5,145 nucleotides of DNA from Syntrophaceae bacterium (GTDB lineage Bacteria; Desulfobacterota; Syntrophia; Syntrophales; UBA5619), in the NCBI GenBank assembly GCA_023249795.1, contig JAHFBU010000142.1:1-5145 (forward strand), written 5' to 3'. Under the pieces are notes generated by a model that did not search any database, was not told where the DNA came from, and saw only the letters and a list, made by a program, of their open reading frames with translations. Shown here one piece after another: positions 1 to 5,145 of the stretch (within the stretch, counting starts at the first letter, position 1; every line of letters begins with the position of its first letter). Both the position numbers and the translations under genes were made by a program.

Positions 1-1200
1 CACGTTCTTCAGAATCTCGTACCCTTTTTGGGAATGTTCCTTAACCAGGGAAAACTCGATTTCCGTCAGCTTGGCGGGTTTGGACAAGATCTCCGAAGGA
101 ATGTAAAGTTTTCCAATGTCATGGATGGAACCGGCCATGCGGATACCCTCGATTTGTTCATGGGGAAGTCCCATCTCCGTTGCAATGGCACGAGCGAGAT
201 CCGTCGCCCGGAGCTGGTGACCGGCCGTATAGGGATCCCTGGTCTCCACAGCCGTGACCATGACCTGGATGGTCGTTCCCACCGCCTCCCGGAGACTCTT
301 AAGCGTATTCTGAAGTTCCTCCTCCGCCCGCTTGCGGTCGGTGATGTCGCGGGTAATGCTGAGAATATGGGGCACGCCATTGAGATCGATTACCGAGGCC
401 GACATCAATCCCCGTCGGATATCCCCGCTCTTCATTCGAAAAGTGGCTTCCAGATTGGTGACTTTCCGGTCCTTTGTCAATCCGTCCACCAGTCTTTGTC
501 GGTCCGCGATATTTTCCCATATATTATTTGTTATGGAGGTCTTTCCGATGATGTCCTCTTCCGTGTATCCCATGATACTGGTAAATCCCGGATTGATGGA
601 GACATACATGCCGTCTTCGAGACGGTTGATGTTTACGGAATCCGGACTGGTATAAAAAGCCTTTCGGAATTTCTCCTCACTCTCAATTAACGCCTTCTCC
701 GCCCGCTTGCGGTCGGTGATATCCCTGGACAGCCCTTGTATTCCGGACGGTTTCCCGTTCCCGTCGCGGATGAAAGACAACGAGGTCTCCAGACACCTGA
801 CAGCTCCATCTTTATGGAGGAAATCGAGTTCAAGAGATATGTGCCTGTCGGGGTCTCTTTCCTCGTCGTGCTGCAGCTCTTCGAGCAGCGTCTCGGCAGC
901 CATCCGTAATGTCTCAGACGGCATTTGTTCCGTGAGGGGTTGCTTCATCCGTTCCTCTACGGTGAAGCCCAACACCTTCTCTATGGACGGACTCACGTAA
1001 GTGGTCTTCATTTCAATATCGGTCGTCCAGAGGATGTCATTCATGTTCTCAGTGAAGGTCCTGAACTTCTCCTCACTTTCCCGCAGCGCCTCTTCCGCCC
1101 GCCTGCGCTCGCCTTCAGAATGTTCCAGTTCCCTGATTCTTTGTTTCAGCGCAGAATTTTCTTCGATCAGTTCTTGATCCGTTTTTGACGTATATTTCAT
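1..1200 (-). CDS. PAS-PAS-HD-GYP signalling protein (probable cyclic di-GMP phosphodiesterase), C-terminus cut by window edge
   Basis: The frame is open from ATG at 1200 to base 1, giving 400 codons without a stop; the C-terminus lies outside the window. Residues about 1-45 are charged and heptad-like (coiled coil), with no signal peptide or membrane segment, so the protein is probably cytoplasmic. PAS domain 1 spans about 43-160 and PAS domain 2 about 175-290. Each begins with an S-E-E-K-F-R motif and ends with the S-box motif RDITDRKRAE. The HD-GYP domain begins near 305: RDPYTAGHQ at 321-329 (metal ligand H328), HDIGK at 360-364 and H389 in KEHSQKGYEIL. The GYP motif would lie beyond the edge. 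Known HD-GYP proteins hydrolyse cyclic di-GMP; the PAS domains presumably sense a ligand, but I see no residue that identifies a cofactor. AAGGGA lies 6 nt upstream of the ATG. The gene starts 59 nt after gatB, beyond a probable terminator, so it is likely its own unit. Catalytic activity is inferred from the metal motifs. Confidence 0.93.
   Translation of the reverse strand, partial: MKYTSKTDQELIEENSALKQRIRELEHSEGERRRAEEALRESEEKFRTFTENMNDILWTTDIEMKTTYVSPSIEKVLGFTVEERMKQPLTEQMPSETLRMAAETLLEELQHDEERDPDRHISLELDFLHKDGAVRCLETSLSFIRDGNGKPSGIQGLSRDITDRKRAEKALIESEEKFRKAFYTSPDSVNINRLEDGMYVSINPGFTSIMGYTEEDIIGKTSITNNIWENIADRQRLVDGLTKDRKVTNLEATFRMKSGDIRRGLMSASVIDLNGVPHILSITRDITDRKRAEEELQNTLKSLREAVGTTIQVMVTAVETRDPYTAGHQLRATDLARAIATEMGLPHEQIEGIRMAGSIHDIGKLYIPSEILSKPAKLTEIEFSLVKEHSQKGYEILKNV
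322..345 (-). repeat. Copy 1 of a 24-bp direct repeat inside the PAS-HD-GYP gene
   Basis: These bases are identical to 697-720. They encode the ITDRKRAE linker at the end of PAS domain 2. Identity at the DNA level, third positions included, suggests recent internal duplication or gene conversion between the PAS modules. Strong constraint on the linker alone would normally let third positions drift. Confidence 0.85.
697..720 (-). repeat. Copy 2 of a 24-bp direct repeat inside the PAS-HD-GYP gene
   Basis: Identical to 322-345, it encodes the same ITDRKRAE linker at the end of PAS domain 1. A third, diverged version (about 1086-1108) lies in the coiled coil before PAS 1, where it encodes GERRRAEEAL. 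Each of the two sites before a PAS domain (about 1066-1090 and 664-690) is also followed by a similar ESEEKFR-coding stretch. Confidence 0.85.
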
Positions 1201-1241
1201 CTGATGTCCCTTGTCCCCTGATAACGGGTGTCGGTGTGAAA

Positions 1242-1266
1242 CAAAAAAAGAGGGGCTCCTCACCCC
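1242..1266 (-). terminator. Probable intrinsic terminator at the end of gatB
   Basis: On the minus strand, GGGGT (1266-1262) can pair with GCCCC (1256-1252) around a 5-nt loop. The stem is four G-C pairs and one U-G pair. It is followed by TC and then seven T residues (1249-1243). The stem includes the last bases and stop codon of gatB. An alternative stem, GAGG/CCTC, uses the same region. The stem is short, so strength is uncertain, but its position after the last gat gene and the clean T tract support termination here. Confidence 0.55.
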
Positions 1267-2690
1267 GCCAGCATCTTTTTCAGGAGGTCGTTGATTAGCT
1301 GAGGATTGGCCTTCCCCTGGGTCGCCTTCATCGCCTGGCCGACGAAGAAGCCGAACACCTTCTCTTTTCCGGCCCGGTACTGCTCGACCTGGGCCGGATT
1401 CTTTCCGATGATTTCGGCAAGCGTCCGGGCCAAGGCGACTTCGTCCGTGATCTGGACGAGCCCCTGCTCCTTGACGATCTCCTCCGGCGGCTTCCCGGTT
1501 TTGTACATCGCCTCGACGACCTCCTTGGCCATCTTCCCGCTGATCGTTCCCCCCTGAATGAGACGGATCATTGCGGCAAGAGAGGCCGGCGCGATGGGAC
1601 ACTCCCGGACATCCTTCTTCTCCTCGTTCAAAAACCGAAGGACGTCGCCCATGACCCAGTTGGCTGCGATCTTCGGCTGATCGGAAAGACGGACAACCTC
1701 TTCGTAATAGTCGGCGAGTGCACGGCTTACGGTCAGCACCCCCGCGTCGTAGGAGGAAATCAGGTAATCGCGCATGAACCGCTCCCGCTTCTCCAACGGC
1801 AGTTCGGGCAGGCTGCCGCGGATCTCGTCGATCCAGGCTTCGTCGATCACAACGGGAACGAGGTCAGGATCGGGGAAGTAGCGGTAGTCGTGGGCTTCCT
1901 CCTTGCCACGCATGGGCTGCGTCACACCAGCCGTGTCGTCCCACAGGCGGGTCTCCTGGGCCACCACGCCGCCGCTCTCCAGAACATACTGCTGACGCTT
2001 GATCTCGTACTCGACGGCGCGCTGAACGTTCCGGAAGGAGTTCATGTTCTTGAGTTCCGTCCGCGTCCCGAATTTCTCCGCACCCTTCGGCCGCAGGGAG
2101 ACGTTCGCGTCGCAGCGGAAGCTCCCCTCCTCCATGTTTCCGTCGCAGATCCCGACATAGACGATGGTTTCGTGAAGTCGCCGGAGGTAGGCCGCGGCCT
2201 CCTCGGCACTCCGGATGTCCGGTTCGCTGACGATCTCGATGAGAGGCACGCCCGTACGGTTCAGATCGACCAGACTCACGGGATTGCGCTCGTCGTGCAT
2301 CAGTTTCCCCGCGTCCTCCTCCATGTGGATCCGCGTGATCCCGATCCGTTTCTTTCCGCTGTTGATTTCCAGCTCGATCCAACCGTGCTCGGCGGGCGGA
2401 TGGGCATACTGAGAGATCTGGTAGCCCTTGGGCAGATCGGGGTAAAAGTAATTTTTTCTGGCGAAGTTGCACTCGGTGTTGATCCGGCAGTGGGTCGCAA
2501 GAGCCATCCGGATCATATATTCCACGACCTTCCGGTTGAGCACCGGCAAGACGCCGGGCATTCCCAGGCAGATGGGACAGGTGTGGGTGTTGGGCGCGGC
2601 CCCGAATTTCGCCGAGCAGCCGCAGAAGATCTTCGTATCCGTGAGAAGCTGGGCATGGATCTCCAGCCCGATGACCGGTTCAAATTCCAT
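1260..2690 (-). CDS. gatB: Aspartyl/glutamyl-tRNA amidotransferase subunit B (GatB)
   Basis: This is the kinase-like subunit of GatCAB. It binds the mischarged tRNA and uses ATP to activate the side-chain carboxylate of Glu-tRNA(Gln) or Asp-tRNA(Asn) before ammonia from GatA is added. At 476 residues it has the usual full length. The N-terminus carries GLEIHAQL (8-15), with E10 and H12 in the family's metal/active-site region. Four cysteines (C23, C25, C38, C41; CGC and CPIC) form the zinc-knuckle arrangement seen in many, but not all, GatB proteins. The GatB signature VDLNRTGVPLIEIVSEP spans 141-157, and GSFRCDANVSLR spans 189-200. The C-terminal helical and YqeY-like tRNA-binding tail spans about 330-476 and ends with PQLINDLLKKML. 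The ATG overlaps the gatA stop by one base (TAATG), indicating translational coupling. An AAGGAG sits upstream at a rather long 12-nt spacing. No frameshift or missing motif is visible. Confidence 0.98.
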   Translation of the reverse strand: MEFEPVIGLEIHAQLLTDTKIFCGCSAKFGAAPNTHTCPICLGMPGVLPVLNRKVVEYMIRMALATHCRINTECNFARKNYFYPDLPKGYQISQYAHPPAEHGWIELEINSGKKRIGITRIHMEEDAGKLMHDERNPVSLVDLNRTGVPLIEIVSEPDIRSAEEAAAYLRRLHETIVYVGICDGNMEEGSFRCDANVSLRPKGAEKFGTRTELKNMNSFRNVQRAVEYEIKRQQYVLESGGVVAQETRLWDDTAGVTQPMRGKEEAHDYRYFPDPDLVPVVIDEAWIDEIRGSLPELPLEKRERFMRDYLISSYDAGVLTVSRALADYYEEVVRLSDQPKIAANWVMGDVLRFLNEEKKDVRECPIAPASLAAMIRLIQGGTISGKMAKEVVEAMYKTGKPPEEIVKEQGLVQITDEVALARTLAEIIGKNPAQVEQYRAGKEKVFGFFVGQAMKATQGKANPQLINDLLKKMLAG

Positions 2691-4147
2691 TATAGCTTGG
2701 GTCTCCTTTGCTCGATATGGGCCTGCTTTTCATAGGCCGAGGCGAACTGGATGAGCCTTCCCTCCTGGAAATGGCCCGCCAGGAACTGTACGCCGACGGG
2801 AAGTCCGGCGGTGGTGAAGCCGCAGGGAACGGAGATTCCCGGAACCCCGGCCAGGTTGGTTGAAATCGTGAAGATGTCGGACAGGTACATTTGCATCGGA
2901 TCGTCGGTGCGCTCGCCGACCTTGAAGGCCGGGGTGGGCGTTGTCGGGGTCAGAATCACGTCGCACCGGGTAAATGCCTCGTCGAAATCCCGCTTGATCA
3001 GTGCCCGTACCTGGGACGCCTTTTTGTAGTAGGCGTCATAGTAACCCGACGAGAGGGCGTAGGTGCCGATCATGATCCGCCGCTTCACCTCTGCGCCGAA
3101 GCCTGCCGCGCGGGTCTTCTTGTACATCTCCATCAGATCGCGGCCCTCTTCGGAGCGGAAGCCGTACTTCACGCCGTCGTAGCGGGCGAGGTTGGAGCAC
3201 GCCTCCGCCGGGGCGACGATGTAGTAAACGGCAAGACAGTACTCGGTGTGGGGAAGCGAGATCTCGATGCATTTTGCCCCTGCCTCCTCGACGACCCGGA
3301 TCGCCCGGCGGACGGCCGCCTCGACCTCCGGGTCGATCCCGTCGATAAAATACTCCTTCGGAATACCGACGGTCCAGCCTCCTATCCCTTTGTTCAGAAA
3401 CTGCCGGTAATCGGGAACATCCTCCGGTACCGAGGTCGACTCTTTGGGGTCATATCCCGCAAGGACGTTCATCATGATGGCGCAGTCCTCCACATCCTTC
3501 GTGAAGGGGCCGATCTGGTCGAGCGACGAGGCAAAGGCGATCAGGCCGAAGCGGGAAACCCGGCCGTAGGTCGGCTTCATCCCGACGACGCCACAGAGGG
3601 CCGCCGGCTGGCGGATCGAGCCGCCCGTATCCGATCCGATCGACGCGATGCATTCGTCCGCCGCGACCGCCGCCGCGGAGCCGCCGCTGGAGCCGCCGGG
3701 GATCCGTTCGAGATCCCAGGGGTTCCGCGTCACACCGAAGAAGGAGGTCTCCGTGGAGGAGCCCATCGCGAATTCATCCATGTTGGTTTTGCCGGTGAAG
3801 ACCGCGCCCGCCTCCCGCAGCTTCTCCACGACGGTCGCGTCGTAGGGCGGTATGAAGTTTTGGAGGATCCGGGAGCCGCACGTCGTCAGTACCCCCTTCG
3901 TGCACAGAAGATCCTTTAAGGCGATGGGAATCCCGGTCAATATGCCGATATCGCCTTTTCGAATCTTCACGTCCGCCGCCTGCGCCTCAATCATGGCTGT
4001 CTCCCGCATCAGCGTGATGTAGGAGCGAACCTCCTTTTCAACGGCGTCAATCCGGCCGAAGACGGAGGCGGTGATCTCCGCGGAGGTGGTCTCTCCCGCC
4101 CTGAGCCGGTCCTGAAGTTCGTGAATCGTCAACCCGTATAATTCCAT
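2690..4147 (-). CDS. gatA: Aspartyl/glutamyl-tRNA amidotransferase subunit A (GatA)
   Basis: This is the glutaminase subunit of GatCAB. It hydrolyses glutamine and passes the ammonia through a channel to GatB. It is a 485-residue amidase-signature enzyme of normal length. The Ser-cisSer-Lys triad is intact: K78 in GIPIALKDLL, S153 in IPGGSSGGSAAA, and the nucleophile S177 in GSDTGGSIRQPA. The following VGMKPTYGRVSRFGL and SSLDQIGP motifs are typical of true GatA rather than generic amidases, as is the C-terminal GVPGISVPCGF and LPVGVQFLA region. The start at ATG 4147 is preceded by AGGA (4156-4153) with a 5-nt spacer, and the MELYGLTIHEL N-terminus matches family practice. It follows gatC after a 91-nt spacer and overlaps gatB by one base. 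The product acts in the cytoplasm in a GatA-GatB-GatC heterotrimer. Identity is secure; the tRNA preference (Gln, Asn or both) cannot be read from the gene alone. Confidence 0.98.
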   Translation of the reverse strand: MELYGLTIHELQDRLRAGETTSAEITASVFGRIDAVEKEVRSYITLMRETAMIEAQAADVKIRKGDIGILTGIPIALKDLLCTKGVLTTCGSRILQNFIPPYDATVVEKLREAGAVFTGKTNMDEFAMGSSTETSFFGVTRNPWDLERIPGGSSGGSAAAVAADECIASIGSDTGGSIRQPAALCGVVGMKPTYGRVSRFGLIAFASSLDQIGPFTKDVEDCAIMMNVLAGYDPKESTSVPEDVPDYRQFLNKGIGGWTVGIPKEYFIDGIDPEVEAAVRRAIRVVEEAGAKCIEISLPHTEYCLAVYYIVAPAEACSNLARYDGVKYGFRSEEGRDLMEMYKKTRAAGFGAEVKRRIMIGTYALSSGYYDAYYKKASQVRALIKRDFDEAFTRCDVILTPTTPTPAFKVGERTDDPMQMYLSDIFTISTNLAGVPGISVPCGFTTAGLPVGVQFLAGHFQEGRLIQFASAYEKQAHIEQRRPKL

Positions 4148-4238
4148 CGCTGTCCTATTCCTTCTATGAAAGTCGAAATTTGGTGTCGGGAGATGTTCCG
4201 GAAGCCCGAAGGCATCGCATCATGTCCCAGGAACCCGA
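4148..4238 (-). other. gatC-gatA intergenic spacer with possible RNA secondary structure
   Basis: This 91-nt spacer is long for a gat operon and contains no supported gene. On the transcribed strand, GCC-TTCG-GGC (4213-4204) is a small stem closed by a C(UUCG)G tetraloop. Around it, TCGGG (4238-4234) can pair with CCCGA (4190-4186), and TTCC (4233-4230) with GGAA (4199-4196). Together these make a possible bulged hairpin between the two genes. There is no T tract, so it does not look like a terminator. It could stabilise mRNA ends, adjust the GatC:GatA ratio, or be chance. Confidence 0.3.
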
Positions 4239-4535
4239 TCATTCAATAACCTTCGGCACCAGAAAGCATCCTCCGCGCCCCCCCGGGGCATTGGCCAGGG
4301 AGACCTCCGGGGGGAGGGACACGCCGACCTTGTCGTCGCGAAAGGCGTTCTTCCGGGCAATCGCGTGGGTCACCGGCTCGACACCGACCGTATCGACCTC
4401 GCCCAATTTGTCCATGTACAGGAGGATGTCGTTCAACTGCGTGGTAAATTTTTCCACCTCCTCCGCGCCGAACTCCAGCCTCGCCAGGTGCGCCACATGG
4501 GCCACCTCCTCCTTGCTGATCCTCATCTTTTCCAA
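4239..4535 (-). CDS. gatC: Aspartyl/glutamyl-tRNA amidotransferase subunit C (GatC), TTG start
   Basis: This is the small structural subunit that wraps around the GatA-GatB interface and stabilises the complex. At 98 residues it is full length. Family features are visible: ISKEEVAHVAHLARLEF near the N-terminus (about 6-22), the helix LNDILLYMDKLGEVDTVGVEPVTHA in the middle, and the conserved ending FLVPKVIE. The first codon is TTG at 4535. An in-frame ATG exists at 4526 (three codons later), but GAGGTGAT (4546-4539), an eight-base match to the anti-Shine-Dalgarno, sits 7 nt before the TTG when measured from GAGG. That spacing would be about 16 nt for the ATG, so TTG is preferred. The gene begins only 20 nt after the higA stop, implying read-through from that unit. 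Identity is secure; the start codon choice is well supported but not proven. Confidence 0.95.
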   Translation of the reverse strand: MEKMRISKEEVAHVAHLARLEFGAEEVEKFTTQLNDILLYMDKLGEVDTVGVEPVTHAIARKNAFRDDKVGVSLPPEVSLANAPGGRGGCFLVPKVIE

Positions 4536-4538
4536 TGA

Positions 4539-4547
4539 ATCACCTCT
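4539..4547 (-). promoter_or_regulatory. Strong Shine-Dalgarno deciding the gatC TTG start
   Basis: AGAGGTGAT on the minus strand contains eight consecutive bases complementary to the usual 16S rRNA 3' end. It lies at ideal distance from the TTG at 4535 and too far from the ATG at 4526. It sits inside the 20-nt higA-gatC gap. A strong site may compensate for the weak initiator codon. Confidence 0.75.
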
Positions 4548-4555
4548 TGAAACAG

Positions 4556-4858
4556 TTAAACATGAACGGACTCGAAACGATGAATGCGCGACAACACCTC
4601 AGAGAGGGCGTCTTTGGCTTGCGCCGTATCGTGATCGGTTTGCAAGCCAACCCAGAAACGGTCGCTGGTACCGAAGAAGCGGGACAGGCGCAAACCGGTA
4701 TCGACGGTCACGGACCGCTTGCCCGCGATGATCTCGCCGATGCGCCGCTGCGGCACCCCGATTTCCTTGGCAAGCCGGTACTGTGTAATCCCCATCGGCT
4801 TCAAAAATTCCTCCAGCAAGATTTCGCCGGGGGTAGGGTAAGGTATTTCGCGCAACAT
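4556..4858 (-). CDS. higA: HigA-type antitoxin, XRE-family helix-turn-helix protein
   Basis: This is a 100-residue antitoxin of the HigA/VapI class. The N-terminus YPTPGEILLEEFLKPMGITQ (about 7-26) is the family hallmark. The helix-turn-helix runs from about 24 to 52 (ITQYRLAKEIGVPQRRI then IIAGKRSVT). The C-terminal half (SRFFGTSDRFWVGLQTDHD, then a helix) is the usual dimer and toxin-binding region. The known role is to bind and neutralise HigB and to repress the shared promoter. I chose ATG 4858 over an in-frame GTG at 4864 because AAGGAG (4871-4866) lies 7 nt before the ATG but only 1 nt before the GTG. The toxin gene ends 12 nt upstream. gatC starts 20 nt downstream, so higA is the last gene before the amidotransferase set. 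The family assignment is firm; the symbol reflects family and gene order, since chromosomes often hold several such pairs. Confidence 0.92.
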   Translation of the reverse strand: MLREIPYPTPGEILLEEFLKPMGITQYRLAKEIGVPQRRIGEIIAGKRSVTVDTGLRLSRFFGTSDRFWVGLQTDHDTAQAKDALSEVLSRIHRFESVHV

Positions 4859-4865
4859 GGTCACT

Positions 4866-4871
4866 CTCCTT
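4866..4871 (-). promoter_or_regulatory. higA ribosome binding site overlapping the higB stop
   Basis: AAGGAG lies 7 nt before ATG 4858. Its first base is the last base of the higB TGA stop (4873-4871). Ribosomes finishing the toxin therefore end directly on the antitoxin's initiation site. That fits translational coupling of the pair, and it rules against the upstream GTG as the higA start. Confidence 0.75.
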
Positions 4872-5145
4872 CAATGGTAATCGACAATCTCAACGTCGTA
4901 GGCATGGCCGTCCTCGAAGCGGAAGCATAGACGCCATTGATCATTGATGCGGATGCTCCATTGCCCGGCCCGGTCGCGTTTTAATTGCTCCAGCCTGTTA
5001 TTGGGAGGAATGCGAAGATCTTCCGTATTCTCCGCCCGGTTGAGCATCGCCAGCTTGCGCAAAGCCACGACCTGGATATTCACGAAACGGGCAACCCGCT
5101 TGCCGTTGAACAGGGCCTCCGTATCTGAGCACCGGAACGTCGAGA
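4871..5145 (-). CDS. higB: HigB-type toxin (RelE-fold mRNA interferase), N-terminus cut by window edge by about two residues
   Basis: The frame is open to the right edge; 90 residues are visible. It begins with STFRCSDTEALFNGKRVARF, followed by VNIQVVALRKLAML. A GTG at 5083 would give 70 residues, but the upstream codons match the HigB N-terminus (family pattern M-I-x-S/T-F-R), so GTG 5083 is an internal valine. The partial edge codon ends in TC, consistent with Ile, so ATG-ATC probably starts just outside, making 92 residues. With that numbering the C-terminal DYH is D90-Y91-H92, as in well-studied HigB toxins. NRLEQLKRDRAGQWSIRINDQWRLCFRF is the conserved core sheet region. The known activity is ribosome-dependent mRNA cleavage in the cytoplasm, neutralised by HigA. 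Toxin-before-antitoxin order with 12 nt between genes is typical of higBA. No inactivating change is seen in the visible part; activity is inferred. Confidence 0.92.
   Translation of the reverse strand, partial: STFRCSDTEALFNGKRVARFVNIQVVALRKLAMLNRAENTEDLRIPPNNRLEQLKRDRAGQWSIRINDQWRLCFRFEDGHAYDVEIVDYH

Noticed and set aside
28..690. Open frame of 220 codons on the plus strand at the left edge
   Set aside because: It lies opposite the PAS-HD-GYP coding frame, whose S-box and HD motifs are clear; the plus-strand product resembles nothing.
1201..1241. Possible promoter for the PAS-HD-GYP gene (TTGTTT and TATCAG on the minus strand)
   Set aside because: The spacing is only about 15 nt and the match to consensus is poor; TTGTTT also overlaps the terminator T tract. 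The evidence is too weak to list as a feature.
1890..2735. Long open frame (281 codons) on the plus strand opposite gatB
   Set aside because: It mirrors gatB codon by codon, has no family features and no good ribosome binding site that I can see, so it is an antisense shadow.
2891..3919. Long open frame (342 codons) on the plus strand opposite gatA
   Set aside because: gatA on the other strand is unmistakable and has every catalytic residue. The plus-strand translation is rich in Arg, Gly and Asp with no recognisable domain, as expected for an antisense shadow of a GC-rich gene.
4556..4700. Possible internal promoter for gatC inside higA
   Set aside because: TTTAAC near 4556-4561 resembles a -10 element, but no -35 with reasonable spacing is visible. 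Left open in the finding on higBA-gatCAB rather than annotated.
4180..4930. Plus-strand open frames over gatC and higA (183 and 131 codons)
   Set aside because: Both overlap well-recognised minus-strand genes and show low-complexity Arg/Ser or otherwise unrecognisable products.

Overview
All six genes that can be supported lie on the minus strand and fill nearly the whole window. In transcription order (right to left) they are: a HigB-type toxin cut by the right edge, its HigA-type antitoxin, gatC, gatA, gatB, and a PAS-PAS-HD-GYP signalling protein cut by the left edge. The sequence looks bacterial and fairly GC-rich. The four-cysteine GatB and the PAS S-box/HD-GYP architecture would suit a Desulfobacterota (Syntrophales-like deltaproteobacterial) genome. 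That assignment is an impression from protein style, not a demonstrated placement.

Right part (about 4540-5145): a type II toxin-antitoxin pair in the toxin-first order typical of higBA. The toxin's stop codon overlaps the antitoxin's Shine-Dalgarno. The toxin is almost complete; only about two N-terminal residues seem to lie beyond the edge.

Middle (1260-4535): a complete gatCAB set. It encodes the heterotrimeric amidotransferase that converts Glu-tRNA(Gln) to Gln-tRNA(Gln) and/or Asp-tRNA(Asn) to Asn-tRNA(Asn). GatC appears to start at TTG behind a very strong ribosome binding site, only 20 nt after the higA stop. gatA follows after a 91-nt spacer. gatA and gatB overlap by one base (TAATG). 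A short GC hairpin with a seven-T tract overlaps the end of gatB and probably terminates the operon.

Left part (1-1200): a cytoplasmic sensor with an N-terminal coiled coil, two PAS domains and the start of an HD-GYP domain, the family that degrades cyclic di-GMP. It has no obvious functional link to GatCAB and is probably a separate transcription unit.

I see no new enzyme system here. The most unusual point is the physical fusion of a higBA module to the front of the essential gatCAB operon, with no clear room for a separate gat promoter. No RNA genes, insertion sequences, CRISPR arrays or origins were seen. No gene-free stretch exceeds 100 bases.
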